Origin: Paenibacillus sp. RUD330
GTDB taxonomy: Bacteria; Bacillota; Bacilli; Paenibacillales; Paenibacillaceae
Direction of reading: 5' to 3'
NCBI RefSeq assembly: GCF_002243345.2
Contig: NZ_CP022655.2
Coordinates: 1,452,001-1,516,000 of the forward strand
Length of the DNA: 64,000 nucleotides
The position numbers and the translations under genes were made by a program. The notes beneath the pieces were generated by a model. That model worked only from the letters and a program-made list of their open reading frames with translations, was not told where the DNA came from and did not search any database. Of this stretch, positions 6,539-14,941 are shown piece after piece. The number at the start of each line of letters is the position of its first letter. Positions within the stretch are counted from its first letter, which is position 1.

Positions 6539-8728
6539 ATGAGTAAAAATAAAGTTGGAAAAAATATAATTAAATGTACAGTAGCTGCTACTGTGCTGGC
6601 GGGCGGTCTCTCAGGAATTCCTCTTTCTACGAATGGAGTTTCTCAACTGCTCGGTGTCCCGGTTGTCCGTGCAGCGAGCAGTACGACACAGACGGATGTG
6701 CTGGGGAAAATCAAGCAATTGCACGAGGCTCTCGATGCTGCGGGGAAAGAAAATCTTGAGGCCGCGTTAAAGGCTATCCAAGCGGTTCCAGACGACAGCA
6801 AGCATGATCTGATCCGGCCGGTAATGGGGAAATTCAATCTTACGGAAGATCAGAAGCATGTTCTCGGAGATCTGGCAAATGAAATCCTCTACCTGAACTA
6901 TGATCCAGAAGGCGCATTCCTCGAAAAGCTGCGCAGCAATGAGGCGTACCGAAAGGTTCTTGTTGAACTTTCCTCTGCAGCCGGACTGGATACAAGTGTA
7001 AGTGTAGACGCTGTAATCGAATACTTCGTACATATCCAAGACCTCGCTCAGACCAAGCTGCTTGCCTTGAGCGCCGTTGAACTCTCTGCTCTGACCAAGG
7101 ACGAGTCCAAGCAGGAGGCGTTTTTGGAATCGCTGCTGGCTGACGTTCGAAAAGAAGAAAACAGCCCGGTAAACAAGCTGTTCAATCACTACGGAATCAA
7201 TTCCGAGGATCTGAAGGCAGTAAAAAACAACATCAGGGATGCAATCGGCGAGCCTGTATATAGCGCTGCCGTCAATTCACTGGTCAAAGCTTATTTCAAA
7301 ATTCTTGATCTGGATGCTGCAAATCCGGGAGTTCCTGTAGATCCTGTAGATCCCGTAGATCCCGTAAATCCTGTAGATCCACCCGTAAATCCTACCTATC
7401 CAACGGTTATCGTCACGCCTCCTGCATCGGATTTGGATTCGACCTTCAACCAGCTTCTCCAAAAGCTGGCCAATGCATCGGATTCCGAGAAGCAGGAGCT
7501 TGTGAAGCAAGCCGTCCAGCTGGCCAATGAAGAGCTGAAGAAAGTTCAAACCTTGGATGCATCCAAGCTTGCCGTAGTTGCCGGCAGCGAGGCGTTGGTA
7601 GAGCTGGGTCCTGAGCTGAACGATCTGCTGGACAAAGCAAAGGCTATTCTGGACAAGCTTGCTGATTTCCTGAATAAAGCGGGCTCCAAGGAAAGCCTTC
7701 CATCCGTCGCATTCAAGATTGATTTAGGGAATGTAGCCCAGGAAACGGTCACGCTCAAGATTCCGGAAGCATCCATGCAGAAGTGGGGAGCGATTCCATT
7801 CGGTTCTCTGGATGTAACCGTGAATGGCTTGACCGCATCCTTCCCTCGTGCGGATGAGTTCCAAAAATCGTTTGCCTTCACGATCAAGCAGCAGGATGCT
7901 TCTCAGCAAGCCAGTCTGAAAGCGTACAAGGCCGTTTCTCCCGTTTATGACTTCAGCCTTACCCTTGGCGGAGTTGCGACGGAGAGCTTTGATCATCCGA
8001 TCAGCCTGTGGATTCCGGTTGCAGCTTCGGCTGGAGTGGACAAGGAGCTGCTCAGCGCAGCCCGCATCGATAACGGGAGCTTGAAATTCCAGGGCGGGGA
8101 GCTGAACGGGGACTACTTGGTTGAGCCGCGCAATCATTTCTCTTCTTATGTTGTCTTGGAGAACAAAGTCGCTTTCAACGATGTTCTCTCCGTAAAAGCG
8201 TGGGCTGGAAGGCAAATCGAGGTTCTTGCCGCCAAAGGCGCGATTGAAGGCAGAGGAAACGGAAGCTTCGATCCTAAGGGCACCGTTACCCGGGCCGAGT
8301 TTGCGAAGATGCTGATTCATGCCTTCAATCTGGAGGGCAAATCGGAAGCGGGCTCGTTCAGCGATGTTCCAAGCCAATCCTGGTTTGCTCCGTATGTCGG
8401 GTACGCCGTCAACAAAGGAATCATCAATGGCCGGACGGCTTCGCTCTTTGCGCCGAACGCTCCGATCACCCGTGCCGAGATGGCAACGATGGTATCCCGC
8501 ACGCTGAAAGCAAGCAATAAGATCAGCAAGGAAGCCGCGGCAGGGACGGACACGAATCTGGCTGCGTTCAAAGACGGCGCCAGCATCAACGCTTCCCTCC
8601 GAGAAGGCGCTGCTCTGGCAGCCAGCCTCAACATCGTCATCGGGGACAATGGCTACTTCAAGCCGAACGCTAATGCCAGCCGCGCCGAAGCGGCCGTCAT
8701 GATCTACCGGGCACTGCAAGTCAAATAA
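6539..8728 (+). CDS. Exported protein with three SLH domains
   Basis: A 729-residue secreted protein. The signal peptide is at residues 1-45: a basic N-region, a TVAATVLAGGLSGIPL core and a probable cut after VRA-A. A mostly helical domain spans 46-255, followed by a Pro-Val-Asp repeat linker (VDPVDPVDPVNP) near 265, another helical then beta-rich domain, and C-terminal SLH repeats at about 545-600, 605-665 and 675-728. Each SLH repeat carries an RAE(F/M/A) type motif (TRAEFAKML, TRAEMATMV, SRAEAAVMI). SLH domains dock on pyruvylated secondary cell-wall polymer, so this is a cell-surface protein. The linker is coded by 9-nt repeats at about 7330-7390. It sits 1 kb before a glycopolymer operon. 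The ligand or enzymatic role of the N-terminal part is unknown. Confidence 0.85.
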   Translation: MSKNKVGKNIIKCTVAATVLAGGLSGIPLSTNGVSQLLGVPVVRAASSTTQTDVLGKIKQLHEALDAAGKENLEAALKAIQAVPDDSKHDLIRPVMGKFNLTEDQKHVLGDLANEILYLNYDPEGAFLEKLRSNEAYRKVLVELSSAAGLDTSVSVDAVIEYFVHIQDLAQTKLLALSAVELSALTKDESKQEAFLESLLADVRKEENSPVNKLFNHYGINSEDLKAVKNNIRDAIGEPVYSAAVNSLVKAYFKILDLDAANPGVPVDPVDPVDPVNPVDPPVNPTYPTVIVTPPASDLDSTFNQLLQKLANASDSEKQELVKQAVQLANEELKKVQTLDASKLAVVAGSEALVELGPELNDLLDKAKAILDKLADFLNKAGSKESLPSVAFKIDLGNVAQETVTLKIPEASMQKWGAIPFGSLDVTVNGLTASFPRADEFQKSFAFTIKQQDASQQASLKAYKAVSPVYDFSLTLGGVATESFDHPISLWIPVAASAGVDKELLSAARIDNGSLKFQGGELNGDYLVEPRNHFSSYVVLENKVAFNDVLSVKAWAGRQIEVLAAKGAIEGRGNGSFDPKGTVTRAEFAKMLIHAFNLEGKSEAGSFSDVPSQSWFAPYVGYAVNKGIINGRTASLFAPNAPITRAEMATMVSRTLKASNKISKEAAAGTDTNLAAFKDGASINASLREGAALAASLNIVIGDNGYFKPNANASRAEAAVMIYRALQVK

Positions 8729-8764
8729 TGTTCTTCACTTTGGTTGAAGCATAAAATAGTCGCC

Positions 8765-8806
8765 GTCTTCCTCTTTTGTTTGTTCTCCTAAGAGGAAGAC
8801 TTTTTA
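8765..8806 (+). terminator. Intrinsic terminator after the SLH gene
   Basis: An 11-bp perfect stem GTCTTCCTCTT/AAGAGGAAGAC (8765-8775, 8790-8800) is followed by five T residues. Confidence 0.9.
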
Positions 8807-8853
8807 AACTTTAGCTGTCGGCTGGCTATCATTCCGACAGGGAAGGAAAGCCC

Positions 8854-9471
8854 ATGCGAAAAAAGACAAAAGTACTGGTGTGGACGGGAGTCGTTGTTGC
8901 AGCTCTCGGTTCCGGCGGTATTGCAACGACAAATTATCTCTTGAATAAGTTTCTTGATTCCATGTCCGAGCAGGTCGTCGCGACTGCCGTCGGCAAATCA
9001 GGGGAAACGACTGCGCCAGCGGAAACTTCCGCAGATGAAGGCTCAAAGGAGAAGCAGGCGGACGGAAACGTGCAAAAAGCAGCCCAAGATACCGTTTCGT
9101 CGGGGGAAAAAGCTCCTGCAGCGAAAAAAGAAGCGGCCAAAGATCCAAAAGGATATACAGCCAATCTGACCGGAGAAAAAATCAAGGAAATAAAGGAAGA
9201 TGTCTCGGTTTCGGACAAAATGGACGTCATGGCGATTCTCCTGAAAAAGCTGAGCCTGAGCGACATCCGCAAGCTACAGCAGCTGGCCCAAGGAGGCTTG
9301 ACCCGCGAGAAGAAACGGGAAGCCCGCGCCATCATTCATGATAAAGTCACCCCGGAGCAGTATGACGAGCTCATCGCAATCGCCAAGAAATATGGCGTCA
9401 GCCAAGGCCGGAATTACGAAGAAGTGATCAAGCAGGAAGAACGGCTGCTCAAACAGGAAAACGGCAAGTAA
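8854..9471 (+). CDS. Membrane-anchored protein of unknown function
   Basis: A 205-residue protein with one N-terminal membrane helix (VLVWTGVVVAALGSGGIATT, residues 8-27) and no obvious signal-peptidase site, so it is probably anchored with the rest outside. Residues 50-110 are a low-complexity Ala/Lys/Glu/Ser linker. Residues 115-205 are helical and charged, with a KLSLSDIRKLQQLAQGGLTREKK pattern. The start ATG follows GGGAAGGAAAG. It stands between the SLH gene's terminator and the leader of the glycopolymer operon, so it may be its first gene. I do not recognise the family; Paenibacillus genomes carry similar anchored helical proteins beside surface-polymer loci. Confidence 0.65.
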   Translation: MRKKTKVLVWTGVVVAALGSGGIATTNYLLNKFLDSMSEQVVATAVGKSGETTAPAETSADEGSKEKQADGNVQKAAQDTVSSGEKAPAAKKEAAKDPKGYTANLTGEKIKEIKEDVSVSDKMDVMAILLKKLSLSDIRKLQQLAQGGLTREKKREARAIIHDKVTPEQYDELIAIAKKYGVSQGRNYEEVIKQEERLLKQENGK

Positions 9472-9475
9472 AGGA

Positions 9476-9691
9476 ATGTAAGGTAATGCCTCCTGTACCT
9501 TTATCACTGGAGACACTCGGTCATGCTGTGGGTTAGGAGACCTTAGACGTTCATCGTCGAGGGCATGATGTGAGGGCGGGTTGAATGCCCAAATTTTTTT
9601 AGTGAAGCCCCAGCTATGTATTCTAACTCGTTTAATCCTAGAATTTATAGCTGGTGCTTCAACGGAGATAACAATTAAAAGGGGGTAGTAG
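9476..9691 (+). ncRNA. Structured leader RNA with attenuator-like geometry before the glycopolymer operon
   Basis: There are several stems: AGGTA/TACCT (9481-9500); TCATGC at 9521-9526 with GCATGA at 9563-9568, enclosing small hairpins such as GACG-TTCAT-CGTC (9546-9558); and GGGCAT at 9561-9566 with ATGCCC at 9585-9590, followed by AAATTTTTTT. The last two stems share bases 9563-9566, so they exclude each other, as antiterminator and terminator would. Downstream is a second long hairpin, 9604-9660, pairing GAAGC-CCAGCTAT with ATAGCTGG-GCTTC plus an inner ATTCTA/TAGAAT. A processive antitermination element such as the Bacillales eps-associated RNA is one possibility, not established here. Confidence 0.5.
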
Positions 9692-10939
9692 TTGGTGAAA
9701 AGAATATTGATCATAACACAAAATTACTACCCGGAAATCGGTAGTGCCGCAAATAGAATGACAAATATCGTAAGCGAGTTGAGGTTGAGTGGACATCATG
9801 TAACGGTGTTGACTACTGATCCAAGCTATCCCAATCGAAATATGTATAAGGATTTTAAATATTGGAATAAAAAAAACGGGAATCATGAGGTTATACGAGT
9901 TGGAATAAGAGCCAGAAGGTATACTCATAATATTTTTAATCGCTTGCTTCTGTATGCAGAAATGAATTATAAGTTTCAAAGAGAGCTTAAAAGATTAAAA
10001 CCCGTTGGATATGATTTTGTTCTTGCAACAACGCCAGCGATTTTCGTTGCCTTGGCAGGAATTGCCGCGAAAAAAATGCTTAAATGTCCTCTTATTCTTG
10101 ATATTCGTGATATTTGGTCAGATTCTATCAAAGGGATTGGTTTATCATCCGTTAAGCCTTTTGCTTCAATTGCTTATTTGATTGAAAAAAAAATGTATCG
10201 AGATTCAGAACATATTATTGTAAACAGCGAGGGATTTGTTCCTGATTTGTTGGAACGAGGAGTTTCAAAAGATAAGGTCAGTTTTATGCCTAATTCATTA
10301 TCGGATTCGGAGTTTCTCCTAGAGAGTGATGAAATAGCTGATGATAACAGCTTCACGGTCGTTTATAGCGGCAACATAGGATTGGCGCAAGATTTGGATA
10401 TTTTGCTTGAGATCGCTCAACATTTGCAAATGAATAGCGATATCAAATTTAAAATTATTGGCTATGGCTATCGATGTGAAGAGCTAAAGAAAAAGATAGA
10501 GGATCTTAAGCTCGACAACGTTCAAATACTCAAGGCTGCTAGCAAAGTTGAAACGATGAAAATCATTAAAGCGGCACATGTTGCTTTTGTGAGCTTAACG
10601 GATAATAAAGTGTTTGAAAAAGTGCTGCCTGGAAAGATCATTGATTATATGAGCGCTGGAAAACCGATTATCGGATCAGTAGGCGGCTATGCTGCGAATA
10701 CGATTAAAGCAGCGGAGTGTGGGTATGTTGCTGAAAAGAGCAGCTCTGATGAACTGGTGAATTATATTCTACAACTAAAAACAAATTCAAATTTAAGGCT
10801 TCAGTTAGGGAATAACGGTCTCCGCTACGCAGAAAAAAATTTCAAGTGGAGTCGCAATATTCAGGTACTGACAGAAGTATTGGAGAAGAAGTATGAACAA
10901 GAGAGTGTGCATGTTCGTTTGGAACCACTTTACAAATGA
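9692..10939 (+). CDS. GT4-family glycosyltransferase (WbuB/WcaI-like)
   Basis: A 415-residue cytoplasmic or membrane-associated GT-B enzyme. The N-terminal domain opens with RILIITQNYYPEIGSAANRM, where family 4 members bind the acceptor. The C-terminal domain has VVYSGNIGLAQDLDIL (about residue 227) and the donor-binding region with KVLPGKIIDYMSAGKPIIGSV near 310. It is expected to transfer a sugar from a nucleotide-sugar donor onto a lipid-linked acceptor in surface polymer synthesis. The start can be TTG 9692 or GTG 9695, both after AAAAGGGGG. From here base composition drops sharply compared with upstream genes. It overlaps the next gene by 47 nt. Confidence 0.85.
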   Translation: MVKRILIITQNYYPEIGSAANRMTNIVSELRLSGHHVTVLTTDPSYPNRNMYKDFKYWNKKNGNHEVIRVGIRARRYTHNIFNRLLLYAEMNYKFQRELKRLKPVGYDFVLATTPAIFVALAGIAAKKMLKCPLILDIRDIWSDSIKGIGLSSVKPFASIAYLIEKKMYRDSEHIIVNSEGFVPDLLERGVSKDKVSFMPNSLSDSEFLLESDEIADDNSFTVVYSGNIGLAQDLDILLEIAQHLQMNSDIKFKIIGYGYRCEELKKKIEDLKLDNVQILKAASKVETMKIIKAAHVAFVSLTDNKVFEKVLPGKIIDYMSAGKPIIGSVGGYAANTIKAAECGYVAEKSSSDELVNYILQLKTNSNLRLQLGNNGLRYAEKNFKWSRNIQVLTEVLEKKYEQESVHVRLEPLYK

Positions 10940-12179
10940 TGCTCGAGTTATGCGGGAATGCAGTACACTGGCGGAGCTTGGATATGATGTTGATTTAATT
11001 GCAATTCATACTCATGGTCTTCCTTACGAAGAAATGCTGCCAGAAGGATTTAAAGTTATTCGCGTTCGAAATCGATTCCTCTATCTAAATCTTATCAGTG
11101 GAACGGCTTTTCATTTGAAAAAAATATGGAACAAACACTTCGTGTGTAAATTGCTGATCTGCACAGTTCTCGCTGCAGGTCTTTTCTTTTTTCCACTATG
11201 GATGGCTATGCTGTTGCTTATGGGGTTGTTGATGTTTCCACAGAAGCTGAGAACAGCTTATTTAAGGATGCTTATAGCCTTGCAGATGATTGCAAAAGGA
11301 ATATCACGTAAGTATGATATCTATCATTCCAATGATCTCAATACCTTACCGCAAGGCTATATATGCGCTCGTATTTTGAAAAAGAGAAAGTGGATTTATG
11401 ATTCCCATGAAGTACAAACGAGCCGTACCGGATATAACAGCCCACTATACGGCATAGCGGAGAAATTCTTTGTAAAGCAAGTTGATGTCATGATAACTGA
11501 AAATCACACGAGAGCTCAATATTCTGAGCAATTATATGGGTTCTATCCTAAAGTGCTGCACAACTATCCTATTCCAAGCAAATCAGAAACGAAAAGAAAA
11601 ATTGATCTGTATTCCATGCTTAATGTGCCTGTAGATGAACCCATTCTGCTGTATCAAGGCGGTATTCAGATAGGAAGAGGGCTGGACAAGCTTATTCAAG
11701 CTGTACCGCTAATGGATAGAGGCGTAGTGGTGTTGATAGGGGATGGCCGGCTAAAACCTGATCTAGTGAAAATGGTGGCTAAAATGAACTTAGAAGACCG
11801 AGTAAAGTTCTTGCCTAAAGTCCCATTGTCTGATCTCCATCATTATACTCAAAATGCATATTTAGGTTTTCAATTGTTGAACAATATATGCTTTAATCAT
11901 TACTCAGCTTCTTCCAACAAATTATTTGAATATATCATGAGCACTGTTCCGGTCGTTGCTTGCAGCTTTCCGGAAATTCAGCGTGTTGTCACGGAGGAAG
12001 AGGTCGGTGTCTGTGTCGACTCCCATAGCCCGGCATCAATAGCAGAAGGTGTGAACCATCTGTTGAGGAATCCAGATGAACATAAAAAAATGCAACTAAA
12101 TTGCCTGCAAGCCCGCTCCACATATAATTGGCTTAACGAGAAGGAAAAGCTGATTGAGATTTATGCACTCGTAAGCTAA
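10893..12179 (+). CDS. GT4-family glycosyltransferase with central membrane helices
   Basis: A 428-residue GT-B type enzyme. Its N-terminal domain starts RVCMFVWNHFTNDARVMRECSTL, a pattern of family 4 enzymes in capsule and teichoic-like loci. Between about 85 and 115 lies a hydrophobic stretch (LLICTVLAAGLFFFPLWMAML) that probably dips into the membrane. DIYHSNDLNTLPQG and KWIYDSHEVQTSR follow, then a C-terminal donor domain with LYQGGIQIGRGLDKLIQAV and SSNKLFEYIMSTVPVVA. The start ATG is within the end of the previous gene, so they are translationally coupled. The donor sugar is unknown. Confidence 0.82.
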   Translation: MNKRVCMFVWNHFTNDARVMRECSTLAELGYDVDLIAIHTHGLPYEEMLPEGFKVIRVRNRFLYLNLISGTAFHLKKIWNKHFVCKLLICTVLAAGLFFFPLWMAMLLLMGLLMFPQKLRTAYLRMLIALQMIAKGISRKYDIYHSNDLNTLPQGYICARILKKRKWIYDSHEVQTSRTGYNSPLYGIAEKFFVKQVDVMITENHTRAQYSEQLYGFYPKVLHNYPIPSKSETKRKIDLYSMLNVPVDEPILLYQGGIQIGRGLDKLIQAVPLMDRGVVVLIGDGRLKPDLVKMVAKMNLEDRVKFLPKVPLSDLHHYTQNAYLGFQLLNNICFNHYSASSNKLFEYIMSTVPVVACSFPEIQRVVTEEEVGVCVDSHSPASIAEGVNHLLRNPDEHKKMQLNCLQARSTYNWLNEKEKLIEIYALVS

Positions 12180-12225
12180 GCAAATGAACAAGTATCGTGT
12201 TTAAAATTAACTGGGGATGAACAGT

Positions 12226-14922
12226 GTGAATTCTGCAAAACTGAGTATTGTTATTACTAGCTTTAATAAAGGCTCCTACCTGGCAGAGTGTCTTGATTCG
12301 GTAATTGAGGGTCTAAATCAAGGGGCAGAGATTATTATCGTAGATGATGGCTCTACGGATACTAGTCTTGAAATTCTCAGACCATATGCGAATTGTTATC
12401 CTAGGCTTAAGTATATTCTTCAGCGGAATCGTGGAGTAAGCGCTGCCCGAAATCAAGGGATAAAAGCTGCGAATGGACATTACATCATCTTTTTGGATGC
12501 AGATGACAGGATGGACTTAGAAGGTCTCATGCATTTGTATGAGTTGTGCAAGAAAGAAGATGCTGACACTGCGATAGGAAGCATCATTCGTTTCAATGAG
12601 GAGGAGTTGCAGGAGACAATTCCTTATTTAAAGCGAATGTTCAGTATGAATAACAAGCAAATTATTAGGCATATCTCAAAGAATCCTGAACTCAACTTGT
12701 CGCCATCCGTTTGTAATAAGTTGTTTAAACGTAGTCTGTTGTTGAAACATCAAATCTTTTTTGACGAAAGCATGATGCTCGGTGAAGATTTGCTGTTCAG
12801 TCAAAGAGCGCTTTATTTATCTCGTAATACATTAGTCAAAGAGATTATAGTCCTCCATTACCGACGTTTTCAGGATGAGATCACTTTATCCCGAGTGAAT
12901 GAGACATCGCTATTTGATCGGTTAATTGTATTACAGATGAAAATCAAGCTATTATATGAGGATTTGAATGTAAGTCATCTTCTTTCTACCATTGAACTTC
13001 GCCAGTTTAAATATTTTTTGAACTCGATTTTTGAAATGAAAAAGCCAACGATACAGAGGGATCCTCATCACCTTTTTATCTTGACTGAAACTTTTATTCA
13101 AGTCCTGAAATTTGGCATGCAAATGAATGAACTGAAACTAGAAGAACAGTTGCTTGTGAAAATTATATTGAATAAGGATATAAGTTCACTAGAAAAACTG
13201 TTCATTGTTATGCAAGATAACAAGTTTGAAACAGCTTATATAGCACATGAAGGCGCATACTATCATCCCCTTTATACTTATTTTCAATCATACGAGTCTA
13301 TTTTGAAAATCTGGAAGCATAAACTCATACATCGAGTTGAAATAGTAAAACAAGATGATATGAAAATATATATCGGAGGCTATGCTTTCATACATCATAT
13401 TCCAGCAGATGCCTATAAAAGATATCTGGTCATCCGGAACAACGAGGTTCAGAAGAGGATTCCTTTAACGACAGCTCTACGTACCGATGTAACTTTTCTA
13501 CATGCGGAAAATCGAGTCGACTATAATGAGGCAGGCTTTGAAACCCTGGAAATCAACGTGAAGGATCTTGGGTATGGAGAGTGGGATTTTTTCATTGGAG
13601 TACAGATGCATGATCAATGGATAGAATCTCCGGTATACATCCCTTTGTCTCAGCTTAGGAATTCCCTAAAACCCGTTATAGCAAATGAATTTCTTATCTC
13701 CCCTAAATATAAGATGGGGAGCTTTTTGTGTCTTGAAATTCAGCGAGTAAACAAATGGACGAATATCAGGCAGCTCATAAACGGTTTCAAGAAAGACTTT
13801 CGATATGATATAAGCTTTCTGAAAAAAAGGGATTTCCACACATTTTTCAGCATTGCTCTAATAAAATTATTAGGCCGTTTATTAAGAGGCCAACGGATAT
13901 GGCTGATCGGTGAGAGAAGAGATACTGCTCAGGATAATTCCTTCCACTTGTTTAGTTATATAAGGAAATACAAAAAGGAAATCAATATTTATTATGTCAT
14001 TGATAAAAGATCGAAAGATTATCAAAAAATAAAAGAATTCGGCAATATCATTCATTTCGGCTCACTTAAGCATACTTTATATTTGCTAGCCTGTACGATG
14101 ACTCTTAACAGTTATATTGAATCAGCCAATATGTATACTGCAGCCTACAAAAACATTTTGAAATACTATCCTCATTGGCAGAAAAATAAAAAGGTGTTTT
14201 TGCAGCATGGAGTAATTGGAGTTAGCAGGGTCAACCACTCCCTGCATAAAAACCGTACCGGCTATTCTTTGTTTGTAACCTCTTCAGAAAACGAACGAGA
14301 TCATATCTTAAGTGAATTTGGATATCAAGACAAGGAAGTAGTTGTAACAGGTTTGCCTAGATGGGACGCGCTTGAGGATGTAAGCCAAGGAAATGAGATC
14401 TTGTTAATGCCTACCTGGCGTAATTGGATCAAAACAGGGAGCCAACTTAAGGCATCCAATTATTTTCAGACCTATATGGCCTTTTTAAAAAGCAAAGAGC
14501 TTCATGAGCTTTTGGAACGAAGGAACCTTGTCATGACCTTCTATCCCCATTACAAAGTCCAGCAGCTCTTAGGAGATATCCCATTCATTCATGAGCGGAT
14601 TAGAATCGTCAGGCAGGGTCAGGAAACGGTTCAACAACTCCTTAAAAGCCATCGGCTGTTGATAACGGACTATTCAACGGTATCCTATGATTTTGCTTAT
14701 ATGAATAAGCAAGTTTTGTTTTATCAATTTGATTACGATGAGTTTTTCTCGAGACATTACAATAAAGGTATAATTGAGATTGAATCGAAACAAGTCTGTA
14801 AAAATGAAGCTGAGTTAATAAATAAGATTAAAGAATCTCTCGAAAACAATGTTGCTAGGTATAGTATTAAAAATGAACATGATATATCAAAAAAAATAAT
14901 TCTAGAACTTAGTGGTTTATGA
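12226..14922 (+). CDS. GT2 glycosyltransferase - TagF-like glycerophosphotransferase fusion
   Basis: An 898-residue two-enzyme protein. The GT2 domain is at residues 1-240: LSIVITSFNKGSYLAECLDS, the donor-site IVDDGSTDTS and the metal-binding LDADDRMD. A beta-rich middle (about 370-500) is followed by a CDP-glycerol:poly(glycerophosphate) transferase domain from about 555. That domain contains WLIGERRDTAQDNS, FLQHGV (catalytic-region His, about 660) and LLITDYSTVSYDFAYM near 811. It would add a sugar and polymerise or attach glycerol phosphate on a teichoic-acid-like chain at the inner membrane face. I prefer GTG 12226 as start because the GGGG at 12212-12215 lies too close to ATG 12217. The stop overlaps the next reading frame. 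Confidence 0.85.
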   Translation: MNSAKLSIVITSFNKGSYLAECLDSVIEGLNQGAEIIIVDDGSTDTSLEILRPYANCYPRLKYILQRNRGVSAARNQGIKAANGHYIIFLDADDRMDLEGLMHLYELCKKEDADTAIGSIIRFNEEELQETIPYLKRMFSMNNKQIIRHISKNPELNLSPSVCNKLFKRSLLLKHQIFFDESMMLGEDLLFSQRALYLSRNTLVKEIIVLHYRRFQDEITLSRVNETSLFDRLIVLQMKIKLLYEDLNVSHLLSTIELRQFKYFLNSIFEMKKPTIQRDPHHLFILTETFIQVLKFGMQMNELKLEEQLLVKIILNKDISSLEKLFIVMQDNKFETAYIAHEGAYYHPLYTYFQSYESILKIWKHKLIHRVEIVKQDDMKIYIGGYAFIHHIPADAYKRYLVIRNNEVQKRIPLTTALRTDVTFLHAENRVDYNEAGFETLEINVKDLGYGEWDFFIGVQMHDQWIESPVYIPLSQLRNSLKPVIANEFLISPKYKMGSFLCLEIQRVNKWTNIRQLINGFKKDFRYDISFLKKRDFHTFFSIALIKLLGRLLRGQRIWLIGERRDTAQDNSFHLFSYIRKYKKEINIYYVIDKRSKDYQKIKEFGNIIHFGSLKHTLYLLACTMTLNSYIESANMYTAAYKNILKYYPHWQKNKKVFLQHGVIGVSRVNHSLHKNRTGYSLFVTSSENERDHILSEFGYQDKEVVVTGLPRWDALEDVSQGNEILLMPTWRNWIKTGSQLKASNYFQTYMAFLKSKELHELLERRNLVMTFYPHYKVQQLLGDIPFIHERIRIVRQGQETVQQLLKSHRLLITDYSTVSYDFAYMNKQVLFYQFDYDEFFSRHYNKGIIEIESKQVCKNEAELINKIKESLENNVARYSIKNEHDISKKIILELSGL

Positions 14923-14941
14923 ATTTAGAAGGATGGTCAAA

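Noticed and set aside
9692-9700. GTG 9695 as the only start of the first glycosyltransferase
   Set aside because: TTG 9692 and GTG 9695 share the same ribosome site; sequence alone cannot separate them.
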